From Rhynchopus sp. YZ270_cl-10 (taxonomy: Eukaryota > Euglenozoa > Diplonemea > Diplonemida > Diplonemidae): DNA of 64,000 bases. Of the stretch, positions 20,157-31,157 are shown piece by piece. The stretch's first letter is position 1; each line of letters begins with the position of its first letter. The position numbers were made by a program, and so were the translations under genes. The notes beneath the pieces were generated by a model that saw only the letters and a list, made by a program, of their open reading frames with translations, was not told the origin of the DNA and searched no databases. The DNA lies in contig OZ037896.1 in the NCBI GenBank assembly GCA_964035575.1, forward strand, positions 372,001 through 436,000. Reading direction: 5' to 3'.

Positions 20157-20291
20157 CGAGAGCAGGCGGCAGCGCGCGTTACGCTCTCCCTCCCACCACC
20201 CTCCCCCCCCTCTCCCCCCCCTCTTGTTTTTTCTTCCCCCCCCCCACGGCCCTCCCCGCCAAAACACACATCCGCCGAGTTTTCTTCCGAA

Positions 20292-21287
20292 ATGCTGCTT
20301 CAGGCTTTGCGCAAGCCGAAGAAGGGTCTCGGGGTGGCGAGGAGGAAGGAGGTGGACGACTGCGTGTTCCGCCTCCGCGACGGCAAGCAGGCCGCGCGCG
20401 CTTTGGCCCATCTTGTCCCGTGGGACCAAGCGCACACTTTCGACGTGGGGCCCCGAGCAGCAGGCACCCGCGACTGGCTGCTCCGAGCGTTCCGGCAGTT
20501 CGCCGAAGGGGAGACCGAGACCACGCCTCCCGACCAGACGTTGATTCGGTTCGTCTGGGGTCGCCTGCGCGGAGCGTCGTCCCTCTCCGTGGCCGACTAC
20601 TGCGGGCGGCTGCTGAAGGCACTGGCGGCCGAGGGGGAGACGGGATACCGCACGCGCCGGGTGCTGGCGGTGAAGCGCGCGCTGACGCGTTTCGGGACGT
20701 TGCTGAGGCCGAGTCAGGCGCCGCCGGTAGACGTGGACGCGGTGATGGACGTGGTCGAGGCTTTCGGTCGCGAGGGGGCCGAGCGCGAACGGGCGTTTGT
20801 GGCCTTGGTGTGGATGGCACGGGCGCGTATGGCGGACGCACGATACCTGCTGGTGCGCGACCTGGTGGAGGTGACAGACGAGGGCGCGACGGGGCTGGAA
20901 GTCGCCCTGAAGGAGAAGCAGCAGAAGAGCTGGACACCCGTGGTGTATTTGCCACCCGGGACGCTTACCCAATACGTGGTGGAATGGGCACGCGCGCGTC
21001 GCTTGGCGGAAGGACAGGACGCGCCGTTGTTTGCAGCGACCGAGACGCAGTACCAGCGCCTCATGCGTCGGGTGGTGGGGGCTCTGCCGGCAGGGTCCTG
21101 GGCGCACTCGCTTCGCAGGGGGTCAGCGCAGGCCCTGCAATCCTGGGGGATGAGCGTGGACGGACTGAGGGACGCGCTGCGCCACGCGTCATCCAGAACG
21201 ACGGTGCGTTACCTCATGCGTACGGCGCCCGAGGCTCGCAGGAAGGCACGCTCGACGCTGGACGTCCTGCAGGAGCGGCCGCTGTAG
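20292..21287 (+). CDS. Tyrosine recombinase of copy 2
   Basis: 331 residues, nearly identical to the copy 1 recombinase, with all family boxes in the expected order. It looks intact. Confidence 0.87.
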   Translation: MLLQALRKPKKGLGVARRKEVDDCVFRLRDGKQAARALAHLVPWDQAHTFDVGPRAAGTRDWLLRAFRQFAEGETETTPPDQTLIRFVWGRLRGASSLSVADYCGRLLKALAAEGETGYRTRRVLAVKRALTRFGTLLRPSQAPPVDVDAVMDVVEAFGREGAERERAFVALVWMARARMADARYLLVRDLVEVTDEGATGLEVALKEKQQKSWTPVVYLPPGTLTQYVVEWARARRLAEGQDAPLFAATETQYQRLMRRVVGALPAGSWAHSLRRGSAQALQSWGMSVDGLRDALRHASSRTTVRYLMRTAPEARRKARSTLDVLQERPL

Positions 21288-21289
21288 GT

Positions 21290-22993
21290 TGGTTGTTCCG
21301 GGGGTTGGACGGGTACCCGTTGGGGGAGTATGTGCGTGACGAGGGGGATGACGTGGTGGAGGCGGATGTTGAGACGTCTGCGGCGCCTCCGCATGTGCTC
21401 TTGGATGATGTCGCTGGGGTCTGGGGTGGCCCATCTGGGGTGAAGCGGCAGGTGCTTGACTCATTCCCGGCGGGTCTGATTGATTTGGGGGCGCTCCGCC
21501 GACTGGTACCGGCGAAGGCCAGGTTGTTCGCAATGCTTGACGACATTGCGACTTTCCGTGCGCAGCTGACGGGGTCTGGGGTGTCGATGCCGGGCCCGCC
21601 CTCCAAGCTCCAGGACGGCATGTTGGCGGCGTGCGTGGGTAGTGGGGTTTTGCGCACGGAGAAGCGAGCTTTCCCGTCGGTGTGTGGGCTGTCTGTGTTT
21701 CCGCTGGCGAAGACGAACGGCAAGATGCGTCTCATCGTTGACGCACGGCCGTTGAACACGGCGATGCACTCCCCGCCAAAGTTCAGCCTCCCTACACCAT
21801 ACGAGCTGTCGGAACTCATCCTACGCGGGGGCGCTACGCATGCAGTCGTGGCGGATTTCAAAGGGTTTTTCTGGCAATTCCCTTTGTCCGCGGAGGTGGG
21901 GCAGTTTTTTGGTGTGCGGCAGGGTGCGCGTCGCATGCAGCTCACCCGCATGGCGATGGGGTGGTCGTGGGCGGCGGTGATTGCGCAGGAGACGTCGCTG
22001 GGGCTTCTCGGGGATATGGCGGGTGTGTGTGCTGCTGCGTGGATAGACGACAACCTCATTTTGGGGAAGTCGGCGGGTGAGGCGTCTGCGCGGCTTCGGG
22101 GGTTCCTGCGCAGAGCGGACGAAGTTGGCGCTGAGGTGAACCGCGAGAAGTCGACGCTCACTCCGGTACAGGTGTGTACCTACGCAGGGATTGAGTGGGA
22201 TTTGCGGGGGCGCAGAATGCGGCTGCCGGGGGAGTGGCGTCGGAAGGCCCGTGTCGTGATGGACGTATTGCTGTCGGCGTCGGGTCCCTCGCTGCGCGAA
22301 GTGTGGAAAGGTATCGGGGCCGTCATCTGGGCGACGTATGCGATGGGGGACCGGTTCTGCGGGGTGCCGGACATGTTGGCGTGGATTCGTGCGCGGGGCG
22401 CCGAGGTGTCTGCGGGCGCGATTGACTGGGACGACCAGGTGCAGATCTCTGCGGGCATGCGGACGGACTTGCGTGTGTTTGTGGAGCGGCGATTGGTGCC
22501 GGATGTGTGGCGCGTCCCCAGGTGGAAGCTGTCGCCGGAGGAGGGGTGTGACACGGTGGTGTGGTCGGACGCGTGCCCCGAGGGGTGGGGGTTTATTGTG
22601 CGGACGCTTGCTGGCGGGCGCGCTTTCAGGAAGTGGGGCACGTGGTCCACGGTCGAGGATATTTTCATTTTGGAGTTGCGGGCGATGGCCTGGGGCGTGC
22701 TGCATGCTGTACGTGGTGGCGCCCGCAGGATTTTGGTGGTGGGGGACAACGCCGCGGTGGTTGCTGTGCTGGAGAAGGGCCACTGTGCAGTCAGGTTAGG
22801 GAACACGGTCTTGGAGCGCCTGTTTCGGGTCACTGACGGGGCGGGTGCGGGCATGTTGTCGCGCTGGATCGCGACGGACCGTATGCCGGCGGACGAGCTG
22901 TCGCGCTGGGGTACCGCTGGGCAGGACTGGGCCGACCCCCCGTCGGACGGCGTGGTGGTCGACGGTGGCGGTTTTATGTGGTCGGACGAGTGA
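21290..22993 (+). CDS. RT-RNase H of copy 2
   Basis: Same RT and RNase H signatures as in copy 1 and essentially identical in sequence. Start codon unknown; the region given begins after the YR stop. Confidence 0.9.
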   Translation, partial: WLFRGLDGYPLGEYVRDEGDDVVEADVETSAAPPHVLLDDVAGVWGGPSGVKRQVLDSFPAGLIDLGALRRLVPAKARLFAMLDDIATFRAQLTGSGVSMPGPPSKLQDGMLAACVGSGVLRTEKRAFPSVCGLSVFPLAKTNGKMRLIVDARPLNTAMHSPPKFSLPTPYELSELILRGGATHAVVADFKGFFWQFPLSAEVGQFFGVRQGARRMQLTRMAMGWSWAAVIAQETSLGLLGDMAGVCAAAWIDDNLILGKSAGEASARLRGFLRRADEVGAEVNREKSTLTPVQVCTYAGIEWDLRGRRMRLPGEWRRKARVVMDVLLSASGPSLREVWKGIGAVIWATYAMGDRFCGVPDMLAWIRARGAEVSAGAIDWDDQVQISAGMRTDLRVFVERRLVPDVWRVPRWKLSPEEGCDTVVWSDACPEGWGFIVRTLAGGRAFRKWGTWSTVEDIFILELRAMAWGVLHAVRGGARRILVVGDNAAVVAVLEKGHCAVRLGNTVLERLFRVTDGAGAGMLSRWIATDRMPADELSRWGTAGQDWADPPSDGVVVDGGGFMWSDE

Positions 22994-23789
22994 TGTCCTT
23001 AGATTATTCTTATTTTAGATTGCCTTCTGTTTTTTCTTCCAGTTTTTCATTAAAGCTGTTTCCCTGCCCTGTTTTTTGTCCGCTGTTTTTTTGCAGTGGC
23101 TTTTGGTTTTATTTCTGGATGCCTGCGCCCGCTGAGGCTTGGTGTCGTATCATTGGTTTTTTGTTCACTCCGCCTTTTTTCTGGGCCCTCGGGGGTCCTG
23201 TGTTTTTGTTTGTAGTTGGGATGGATGCTCTCGTGGCCTACGGGTTTAAATATTCTACGTGACGGTGTCAGGAGGTTGTTTCGGCTTCCACATTCGCCCC
23301 CCTCATCGTAGCGCCTATTTCGAGATAAAAGTATCCCCCTTCCCTCCTCTCCGTTTTCATCATTGCTGTTCGCCCTTCGCGGGTCTTTTAGGTACTCTCT
23401 ATCTATCTCAGATCTCCCTGAAACACGCTTTAGCGGAGCAGCTTCGCTGCGTGTTGGGAGATCTTTGATAGAGACTACCGTCCTTTTGATTTGACATGGC
23501 ACGCACACTGCTATTTGGCAGAATATTTATTTGATTTTCCTCAGGCTTTGTCCTGGTTGGCCGGGGTCCGTTTATGTTTCAGTCTCTACCCTCACCAAAT
23601 CACCACACCATCTACATCAGATTTTTTGTTGGAATTTGTTTTGGGTTGTTTCGGCTTCCACATTCGCCCCCCTCATCGTAGCGCCTATTTCGAGATAAAA
23701 GTATCCCCCTTCCCTCCTCTCCGTTTTCATCATTGCTGTTCGCCCTTCGCGGGTCTTTTAGGTACTCTCTATCTATCTCAGATCTCCCT

Positions 23790-24091
23790 CTCCCTCTCCC
23801 TCTCCCTCTCCCTCTCCCTCTCCCTCTCCCTCTCCCTCTCCCTCTCCCTCTCCCTCTCCCTCTCCCTCTCCCTCTCCCTCTCCCTCTCCCTCTCCCTCTC
23901 CCTCTCCCTCTCCCTCTCCCTCTCCCTCTCCCTCTCCCTCTCCCTCTCCCTCTCCCTCTCCCTCTCCCTCTCCCTCTCCCTCTCCCTCTCCCTCTCCCTC
24001 TCCCTCTCCCTCTCCCTCTCCCTCTCCCTCTCCCTCTCCCTCTCCCTCTCCCTCTCCCTCTCCCTCTCCCTCTCCCTCTCCCTCTCCCTCT
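23790..24091. repeat. CTCCCT hexamer array 3
   Basis: About 50 perfect units between copies 2 and 3, the shortest of the inter-element arrays and without visible variant units. Confidence 0.98.
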
Positions 24092-24498
24092 GAAACACGC
24101 TTTAGCGGAGCAGCTTCGCTGCGTGTTGGGAGATCTTTGATAGAGACTACCGTCCTTTTGATTTGACATGGCACGCACACTGCTATTTGGCAGAATATTT
24201 ATTTGATTTTCCTCAGGCTTTGTCCTGGTTGGCCGGGGTCCGTTTATGTTTCAGTCTCTACCCTCACCAAATCACCACACCATCTTCATCAGATTTTTTG
24301 TTGGAATTTGTTTTGGGTTGTTTCGGCTTCCACATTCGCCCCCCTCATCTTTTTGTTCCCCCACACACGATTCTTCGCTTCGCATCCATCTTCTCGTCCC
24401 CTTCCAAGCCACCTAGACGTCTCGGTAGTGTGCAGCCTGCTGGGACATATACACCACCTTCGACTCCGCCTTCTCCACCCAGTGCACCCCTCGACGCT

Positions 24499-25215
24499 AT
24501 GGCCACAGCACACATCACCGATTGTGCTACGCTGTTGGCGGCGTTCGAGGCGCAGACGACGAGCCAGCACGACTGGTCGCCTCCGGATGCGGCCCTGCGT
24601 GCGCTGGGCGTGGAAGAGGGCTCCCCTGCGCTGGTGGGACGCAAGATCCAGTTCGCGGATCTGGCGCGGACGATGCGGGCGCGGACGATGCAGGTGGAAC
24701 AGCCGGTTATGGGGACGGACGTGGACGTGGTGGCACGCAACCCGAGACACTGGGTGGATTTTTGCGCCGACGCCGACCACTGCGCCGACGCTCTGGTGCA
24801 GGCCCTGAAGAGGCGCCTGCCTACCGAGGCCGGCGACGCGCAGGACGGGGCCCGCTTCGCCGTTGATGTGGTGGGTCTGTTGCTGCAGCAAGCTCCCTTG
24901 GAGGCGGTGCTGAGAAAGCTCGATGACAGTATCTCCTTCTGGCAGTTGAGGGCGAGTTGTGGGAGGTCGGGTGCGGTCGCCTTCCGCGACAAGGTCTGGA
25001 CGGCGGATGTCGTGCCGAAGGACCGGCAGGCGGCGGTGGCGGCGGCGCACGCAGCAGGGCGTGGTGCGAAGTCCGGGCACGGGGGTGGCCGGGCCGGGCA
25101 GGCGTACGGGGGTGGCAACGGGGGGGGCCAGGCCGCGCAGCCGTACGCGCCGGGAAACGGTGGTGGCAGAGGCCGAGGCGGGGGAGGGCATTGGCGCGGT
25201 GGTCAACGCAAGTGA
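24499..25215 (+). CDS. Gag-like protein of copy 3, short form
   Basis: 238 residues, identical in layout to the copy 2 product. Confidence 0.5.
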   Translation: MATAHITDCATLLAAFEAQTTSQHDWSPPDAALRALGVEEGSPALVGRKIQFADLARTMRARTMQVEQPVMGTDVDVVARNPRHWVDFCADADHCADALVQALKRRLPTEAGDAQDGARFAVDVVGLLLQQAPLEAVLRKLDDSISFWQLRASCGRSGAVAFRDKVWTADVVPKDRQAAVAAAHAAGRGAKSGHGGGRAGQAYGGGNGGGQAAQPYAPGNGGGRGRGGGGHWRGGQRK

Positions 25216-25350
25216 CGAGAGCAGGCGGCAGCGCGCGTTACGCTCTCCCTCCCACCACCCTCCCCCCCCTCTCCCCCCCCTCTTGTTTTTTCTTCCCCCC
25301 CCCCACGGCCCTCCCCGCCAAAACACACATCCGCCGAGTTTTCTTCCGAA

Positions 25351-26346
25351 ATGCTGCTTCAGGCTTTGCGCAAGCCGAAGAAGGGTCTCGGGGTGGCGAG
25401 GAGGAAGGAGGTGGACGACTGCGTGTTCCGCCTCCGCGACGGCAAGCAGGCCGCGCGCGCTTTGGCCCATCTTGTCCCGTGGGACCAAGCGCACACTTTC
25501 GACGTGGGGCCCCGAGCAGCAGGCACCCGCGACTGGCTGCTCCGAGCGTTCCGGCAGTTCGCCGAAGGGGAGACCGAGACCACGCCTCCCGACCAGACGT
25601 TGATTCGGTTCGTCTGGGGTCGCCTGCGCGGAGCGTCGTCCCTCTCCGTGGCCGACTACTGCGGGCGGCTGCTGAAGGCACTGGCGGCCGAGGGGGAGAC
25701 GGGATACCGCACGCGCCGGGTGCTGGCGGTGAAGCGCGCGCTGACGCGTTTCGGGACGTTGCTGAGGCCGAGTCAGGCGCCGCCGGTAGACGTGGACGCG
25801 GTGATGGACGTGGTCGAGGCTTTCGGTCGCGAGGGGGCCGAGCGCGAACGGGCGTTTGTGGCCTTGGTGTGGATGGCACGGGCGCGTATGGCGGACGCAC
25901 GATACCTGCTGGTGCGCGACCTGGTGGAGGTGACAGACGAGGGCGCGACGGGGCTGGAAGTCGCCCTGAAGGAGAAGCAGCAGAAGAGCTGGACACCCGT
26001 GGTGTATTTGCCACCCGGGACGCTTACCCAATACGTGGTGGAATGGGCACGCGCGCGTCGCTTGGCGGAAGGACAGGACGCGCCGTTGTTTGCAGCGACC
26101 GAGACGCAGTACCAGCGCCTCATGCGTCGGGTGGTGGGGGCTCTGCCGGCAGGGTCCTGGGCGCACTCGCTTCGCAGGGGGTCAGCGCAGGCCCTGCAAT
26201 CCTGGGGGATGAGCGTGGACGGACTGAGGGACGCGCTGCGCCACGCGTCATCCAGAACGACGGTGCGTTACCTCATGCGTACGGCGCCCGAGGCTCGCAG
26301 GAAGGCACGCTCGACGCTGGACGTCCTGCAGGAGCGGCCGCTGTAG
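25351..26346 (+). CDS. Tyrosine recombinase of copy 3
   Basis: 331 residues; matches the copy 2 enzyme and looks intact. Confidence 0.87.
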   Translation: MLLQALRKPKKGLGVARRKEVDDCVFRLRDGKQAARALAHLVPWDQAHTFDVGPRAAGTRDWLLRAFRQFAEGETETTPPDQTLIRFVWGRLRGASSLSVADYCGRLLKALAAEGETGYRTRRVLAVKRALTRFGTLLRPSQAPPVDVDAVMDVVEAFGREGAERERAFVALVWMARARMADARYLLVRDLVEVTDEGATGLEVALKEKQQKSWTPVVYLPPGTLTQYVVEWARARRLAEGQDAPLFAATETQYQRLMRRVVGALPAGSWAHSLRRGSAQALQSWGMSVDGLRDALRHASSRTTVRYLMRTAPEARRKARSTLDVLQERPL

Positions 26347-26348
26347 GT

Positions 26349-28052
26349 TGGTTGTTCCGGGGGTTGGACGGGTACCCGTTGGGGGAGTATGTGCGTGACG
26401 AGGGGGATGACGTGGTGGAGGCGGATGTTGAGACGTCTGCGGCGCCTCCGCATGTGCTCTTGGATGATGTCGCTGGGGTCTGGGGTGGCCCATCTGGGGT
26501 GAAGCGGCAGGTGCTTGACTCATTCCCGGCGGGTCTGATTGATTTGGGGGCGCTCCGCCGACTGGTACCGGCGAAGGCCAGGTTGTTCGCAATGCTTGAC
26601 GACATTGCGACTTTCCGTGCGCAGCTGACGGGGTCTGGGGTGTCGATGCCGGGCCCGCCCTCCAAGCTCCAGGACGGCATGTTGGCGGCGTGCGTGGGTA
26701 GTGGGGTTTTGCGCACGGAGAAGCGAGCTTTCCCGTCGGTGTGTGGGCTGTCTGTGTTTCCGCTGGCGAAGACGAACGGCAAGATGCGTCTCATCGTTGA
26801 CGCACGGCCGTTGAACACGGCGATGCACTCCCCGCCAAAGTTCAGCCTCCCTACACCATACGAGCTGTCGGAACTCATCCTACGCGGGGGCGCTACGCAT
26901 GCAGTCGTGGCGGATTTTAAAGGGTTTTTCTGGCAATTCCCTTTATCCGCGGAGGTGGGGCAGTTTTTTGGTGTGCGGCAGGGTGCGCGTCGCATGCAGC
27001 TTACCCGCATGGCGATGGGGTGGTCGTGGGCGGCGGTGATTGCGCAGGAGACGTCGCTGGGGCTTCTCGGGGATATGGCGGGTGTGTGTGCTGCTGCGTG
27101 GATAGACGACAACCTCATTTTGGGGAAGTCGGCGGGTGAGGCGTCTGCGCGGCTTCGGGGGTTCCTGCGCAGAGCGGACGAAGTTGGCGCTGAGGTGAAC
27201 CGCGAGAAGTCGACGCTCACTCCGGTACAGGTGTGTACCTACGCAGGGATTGAGTGGGATTTGCGGGGGCGCAGAATGCGGCTGCCGGGGGAGTGGCGTC
27301 GGAAGGCCCGTGTCGTGATGGACGTATTGCTGTCGGCGTCGGGTCCCTCGCTGCGCGAAGTGTGGAAAGGTATCGGGGCCGTCATCTGGGCGACGTATGC
27401 GATGGGGGACCGGTTCTGCGGGGTGCCGGACATGTTGGCGTGGATTCGTGCGCGGGGCGCCGAGGTGTCTGCGGGCGCGATTGACTGGGACGACCAGGTG
27501 CAGATCTCTGCGGGCATGCGGACGGACTTGCGTGTGTTTGTGGAGCGGCGATTGGTGCCGGATGTGTGGCGCGTCCCCAGGTGGAAGCTGTCGCCGGAGG
27601 AGGGGTGTGACACGGTGGTGTGGTCGGACGCGTGCCCCGAGGGGTGGGGGTTTATTGTGCGGACGCTTGCTGGCGGGCGCGCTTTCAGGAAGTGGGGCAC
27701 GTGGTCCACGGTCGAGGATATTTTCATTTTGGAGTTGCGGGCGATGGCCTGGGGCGTGCTGCATGCTGTACGTGGTGGCGCCCGCAGGATTTTGGTGGTG
27801 GGGGACAACGCCGCGGTGGTTGCTGTGCTGGAGAAGGGCCACTGTGCAGTCAGGTTAGGGAACACGGTCTTGGAGCGCCTGTTTCGGGTCACTGACGGGG
27901 CGGGTGCGGGCATGTTGTCGCGCTGGATCGCGACGGACCGTATGCCGGCGGACGAGCTGTCGCGCTGGGGTACCGCTGGGCAGGACTGGGCCGACCCCCC
28001 GTCGGACGGCGTGGTGGTCGACGGTGGCGGTTTTATGTGGTCGGACGAGTGA
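26349..28052 (+). CDS. RT-RNase H of copy 3
   Basis: RT and RNase H motifs as in copy 1. A few silent differences (for example around 26916-26945) are shared with copy 4 but not copy 2, which helps order the copies. Confidence 0.9.
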   Translation, partial: WLFRGLDGYPLGEYVRDEGDDVVEADVETSAAPPHVLLDDVAGVWGGPSGVKRQVLDSFPAGLIDLGALRRLVPAKARLFAMLDDIATFRAQLTGSGVSMPGPPSKLQDGMLAACVGSGVLRTEKRAFPSVCGLSVFPLAKTNGKMRLIVDARPLNTAMHSPPKFSLPTPYELSELILRGGATHAVVADFKGFFWQFPLSAEVGQFFGVRQGARRMQLTRMAMGWSWAAVIAQETSLGLLGDMAGVCAAAWIDDNLILGKSAGEASARLRGFLRRADEVGAEVNREKSTLTPVQVCTYAGIEWDLRGRRMRLPGEWRRKARVVMDVLLSASGPSLREVWKGIGAVIWATYAMGDRFCGVPDMLAWIRARGAEVSAGAIDWDDQVQISAGMRTDLRVFVERRLVPDVWRVPRWKLSPEEGCDTVVWSDACPEGWGFIVRTLAGGRAFRKWGTWSTVEDIFILELRAMAWGVLHAVRGGARRILVVGDNAAVVAVLEKGHCAVRLGNTVLERLFRVTDGAGAGMLSRWIATDRMPADELSRWGTAGQDWADPPSDGVVVDGGGFMWSDE

Positions 28053-28838
28053 TGTCCTTAGATTATTCTTATTTTAGATTGCCTTCTGTTTTTTCTTCCA
28101 GTTTTTCATTAAAGCTGTTTCCCTGCCCTGTTTTTTGTCCGCTGTTTTTTTGCAGTGGCTTTTGGTTTTATTTCTGGATGCCTGCGCCCGCTGAGGCTTG
28201 GTGTCGTATCATTGGTTTTTTGTTCACTCCGCCTTTTTTCTGGGCCCTCGGGGGTCCTGTGTTTTTGTTTGTAGTTGGGATGGATGCTCTCGTGGCCTAC
28301 GGGTTTAAATATTCTACGTGACGGTGTCAGGAGGTTGTTTCGGCTTCCACATTCGCCCCCCTCATCGTAGCGCCTATTTCGAGATAAAAGTATCCCCCTT
28401 CCCTCCTCTCCGTTTTCATCATTGCTGTTCGCCCTTCGCGGGTCTTTTAGGTACTCTCTATCTATCTCAGATCTCCCTGAAACACGCTTTAGCGGAGCAG
28501 CTTCGCTGCGTGTTGGGAGATCTTTGATAGAGACTACCGTCCTTTTGATTTGACATGGCACGCACACTGCTATTTGGCAGAATATTTATTTGATTTTCCT
28601 CAGGCTTTGTCCTGGTTGGCCGGGGTCCGTTTGTGTTTCAGTCTCTACCCTCACCAAATCACCACACCATCTTCATCAGATTTTTTGTTGGAATTTGTTT
28701 TGGGTTGTTTCGGCTTCCACATTCGCCCCCCTCATCGTAGCGCCTATTTCGAGATAAAAGTCCTCCTCTCCGTTTTCATCATTGCTGTTCGCCCTTCGCG
28801 GGTCTTTTAGGTACTCTCTATCTATCTCAGATCTCCCT

Positions 28839-29540
28839 CCCTCTCCCTCTCCCTCTCCCTCTCCCTCTCCCTCTCCCTCTCCCTCTCCCTCTCCCTCTCC
28901 CTCTCCCTCTCCCTCTCCCTCTCCCTCTCCCTCTCCCTCTCCCTCTCCCTCTCCCTCTCCCTCTCCCTCTCCCTCTCCCTCTCCCTCCCCCTCTCCCTCT
29001 CCCTCTCCCTCTCCCTCTCCCTCTCCCTCTCCCTCTCCCTCTCCCTCTCCCTCTCCCTCTCCCTCTCCCTCTCCCTCTCCCTCTCCCTCTCCCTCTCCCT
29101 CTCCCTCTCCCTCTCCCTCTCCCTCTCCCTCTCCCTCTCCCTCTCCCTCTCCCTCTCCCTCTCCCTCTCCCTCTCCCTCTCCCTCTCCCTCTCCCTCTCC
29201 CTCTCCCTCTCCCTCTCCCTCTCCCTCTCCCTCTCCCTCTCCCTCTCCCTCTCCCTCTCCCTCTCCCTCTCCCTCTCCCTCTCCCTCTCCCTCTCCCTCT
29301 CCCTCTCCCTCTCCCTCTCCCTCTCCCTCTCCCTCTCCCTCTCCCTCTCCCTCTCCCTCTCCCTCTCCCTCTCCCTCTCCCTCTCCCTCTCCCTCTCCCT
29401 CTCCCTCTCCCTCTCCCTCTCCCTCTCCCTCTCCCTCTCCCTCTCCCTCTCCCTCTCCCTCTCCCTCTCCCTCTCCCTCTCCCTCTCCCTCTCCCTCTCC
29501 CTCTCCCTCTCCCTCTCCCTCTCCCTCTCCCTCTCCCTCT
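28839..29540. repeat. CTCCCT hexamer array 4
   Basis: About 117 units, the longest array, with one CTCCCC variant near 28985. It separates copies 3 and 4. Confidence 0.98.
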
Positions 29541-29735
29541 GAAACACGCTTTAGCGGAGCAGCTTCGCTGCGTGTTGGGAGATCTTTGATAGAGACTACC
29601 GTCCTTTTTGATTTGACATGGCACGCACACTGCTATTTGGCAGAATATTTATTTGATTTTCCTCAGGCTTTGTCCTGGTTGGCCGGGGTCCGTTTATGGT
29701 TCAGTCTCTACCCTCACCCCGCACCCCTCGACGCT

Positions 29736-31022
29736 ATGGCCACTCACCCCGCACCCCTCGACGCTATGGCCACAGCACACATCACCGATTGTGCTACGCT
29801 GTTGGCGGCGTTCGAGGCGCAGACGACGAGCCAGCACGACTGGTCGCCTCCGGATGCGGCCCTGCGTGCGCTGGGCGTGGAAGAGGGCTCCCCTGCGCTG
29901 GTGGGACGCAAGATCCAGTTCGCGGATCTGGCGCGGACGATGCGGGCCCTGGATAAGGAAGTCGCCCGCCACACCGGCGTCCAGGGGCCAGGGCAGGTGA
30001 CGCGGTTGGCGATTGTGTCCGCCATCCTCGTCCTCCTCAAGGCGGAGGTGACGGAGGCGAACAGCGCGATGTTCTCAGAGGGCCAGCGCATGTCCCTCAC
30101 GCGCCTGGTCGGCACCCTCACGGTGCTGTCCACGGTGCTGGGGGACCCCGAGACCCGGTCCCCCACCACCGCCGAGACGCCGGTTTTGCCTCAACGTGAG
30201 GACAGCCCGGAGGCGTCCATCCCGCGCGAGCAGCAGCCGCAGCAGCCGCAGCAGCCGCAGCAGCCGCAGCAGACGCAGCAGACGCAGCCGGCGGCGGACA
30301 ACGCGCGGATCGCGCAGCTGGAGGCTGCGATGATGGAGTTGGCGGCAGCGAAGCGGGAGGGGGACGCGCGGCACGAGCTCCTGTGCCAGCAGCTCAACGC
30401 GGTCAGGGACGGTGGTGCGCCTCCTCCGGCAGCTGCAGCATCGGACTTCCTGGCGCAGTTACGGGCGGCGATCGGCACCGGGGCAGCGGCGCCTATGCAG
30501 GTGGAACAGCCGGTTATGGGGACGGACGTGGACGTGGTGGCACGCAACCCGAGACACTGGGTGGATTTTTGCGCCGACGCCGACCACTGCGCCGACGCTC
30601 TGGTGCAGGCCCTGAAGAGGCGCCTGCCTACCGAGGCCGGCGACGCGCAGGACGGGGCCCGCTTCGCCGTTGATGTGGTGGGTCTGTTGCTGCAGCAAGC
30701 TCCCTTGGAGGCGGTGCTGAGAAAGCTCGATGACAGTATCTCCTTCTGGCAGTTGAGGGCGAGTTGTGGGAGGTCGGGTGCGGTCGCCTTCCGCGACAAG
30801 GTCTGGACGGCGGATGTCGTGCCGAAGGACCGGCAGGCGGCGGTGGCGGCGGCGCACGCAGCAGGGCGTGGTGCGAAGTCCGGGCACGGGGGTGGCCGGG
30901 CCGGGCAGGCGTACGGGGGTGGCAACGGGGGGGGCCAGGCCGCGCAGCCGTACGCGCCGGGAAACGGTGGTGGCAGAGGCCGAGGCGGGGGAGGGCATTG
31001 GCGCGGTGGTCAACGCAAGTGA
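29736..31022 (+). CDS. Gag-like protein of copy 4, long form
   Basis: Long form like that of copy 1, with a slightly longer Gln-rich linker (repeated PQQ units). Two in-frame ATGs (29736 and 29766) lie in a 30-bp tandem duplication; the second matches the start in the other copies. Confidence 0.6.
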   Translation: MATHPAPLDAMATAHITDCATLLAAFEAQTTSQHDWSPPDAALRALGVEEGSPALVGRKIQFADLARTMRALDKEVARHTGVQGPGQVTRLAIVSAILVLLKAEVTEANSAMFSEGQRMSLTRLVGTLTVLSTVLGDPETRSPTTAETPVLPQREDSPEASIPREQQPQQPQQPQQPQQTQQTQPAADNARIAQLEAAMMELAAAKREGDARHELLCQQLNAVRDGGAPPPAAAASDFLAQLRAAIGTGAAAPMQVEQPVMGTDVDVVARNPRHWVDFCADADHCADALVQALKRRLPTEAGDAQDGARFAVDVVGLLLQQAPLEAVLRKLDDSISFWQLRASCGRSGAVAFRDKVWTADVVPKDRQAAVAAAHAAGRGAKSGHGGGRAGQAYGGGNGGGQAAQPYAPGNGGGRGRGGGGHWRGGQRK

Positions 31023-31157
31023 CGAGAGCAGGCGGCAGCGCGCGTTACGCTCTCCCTCCCACCACCCTCCCCCCCCTCTCCCCCCCCTCTTGTTTTTTCT
31101 TCCCCCCCCCCACGGCCCTCCCCGCCAAAACACACATCCGCCGAGTTTTCTTCCGAA

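Larger units (their letters stand above)
19033..23789 (+). mobile_element. YR retrotransposon copy 2
   Basis: Same organisation as copy 1: A1 19033-19256, gag-like, YR, RT/RNase H, B1 23274-23419, A2 23420-23643, B2 23644-23789. The gag-like frame is markedly shorter than in copies 1 and 4 and the same as in copy 3; the other frames are full length. I count about one major break. The right junction is offset by two bases in hexamer phase relative to the other copies. Confidence 0.92.
24092..28838 (+). mobile_element. YR retrotransposon copy 3
   Basis: A1 24092-24315, gag-like (short form, as in copy 2), YR, RT/RNase H, B1 28333-28478, A2 28479-28702, B2 28703-28838. About one major break (in the gag-like region) plus a slightly shorter final B. 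The shared short gag form suggests that copies 2 and 3 are sister copies, by transposition or by segmental duplication with their flanking array. Confidence 0.92.
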
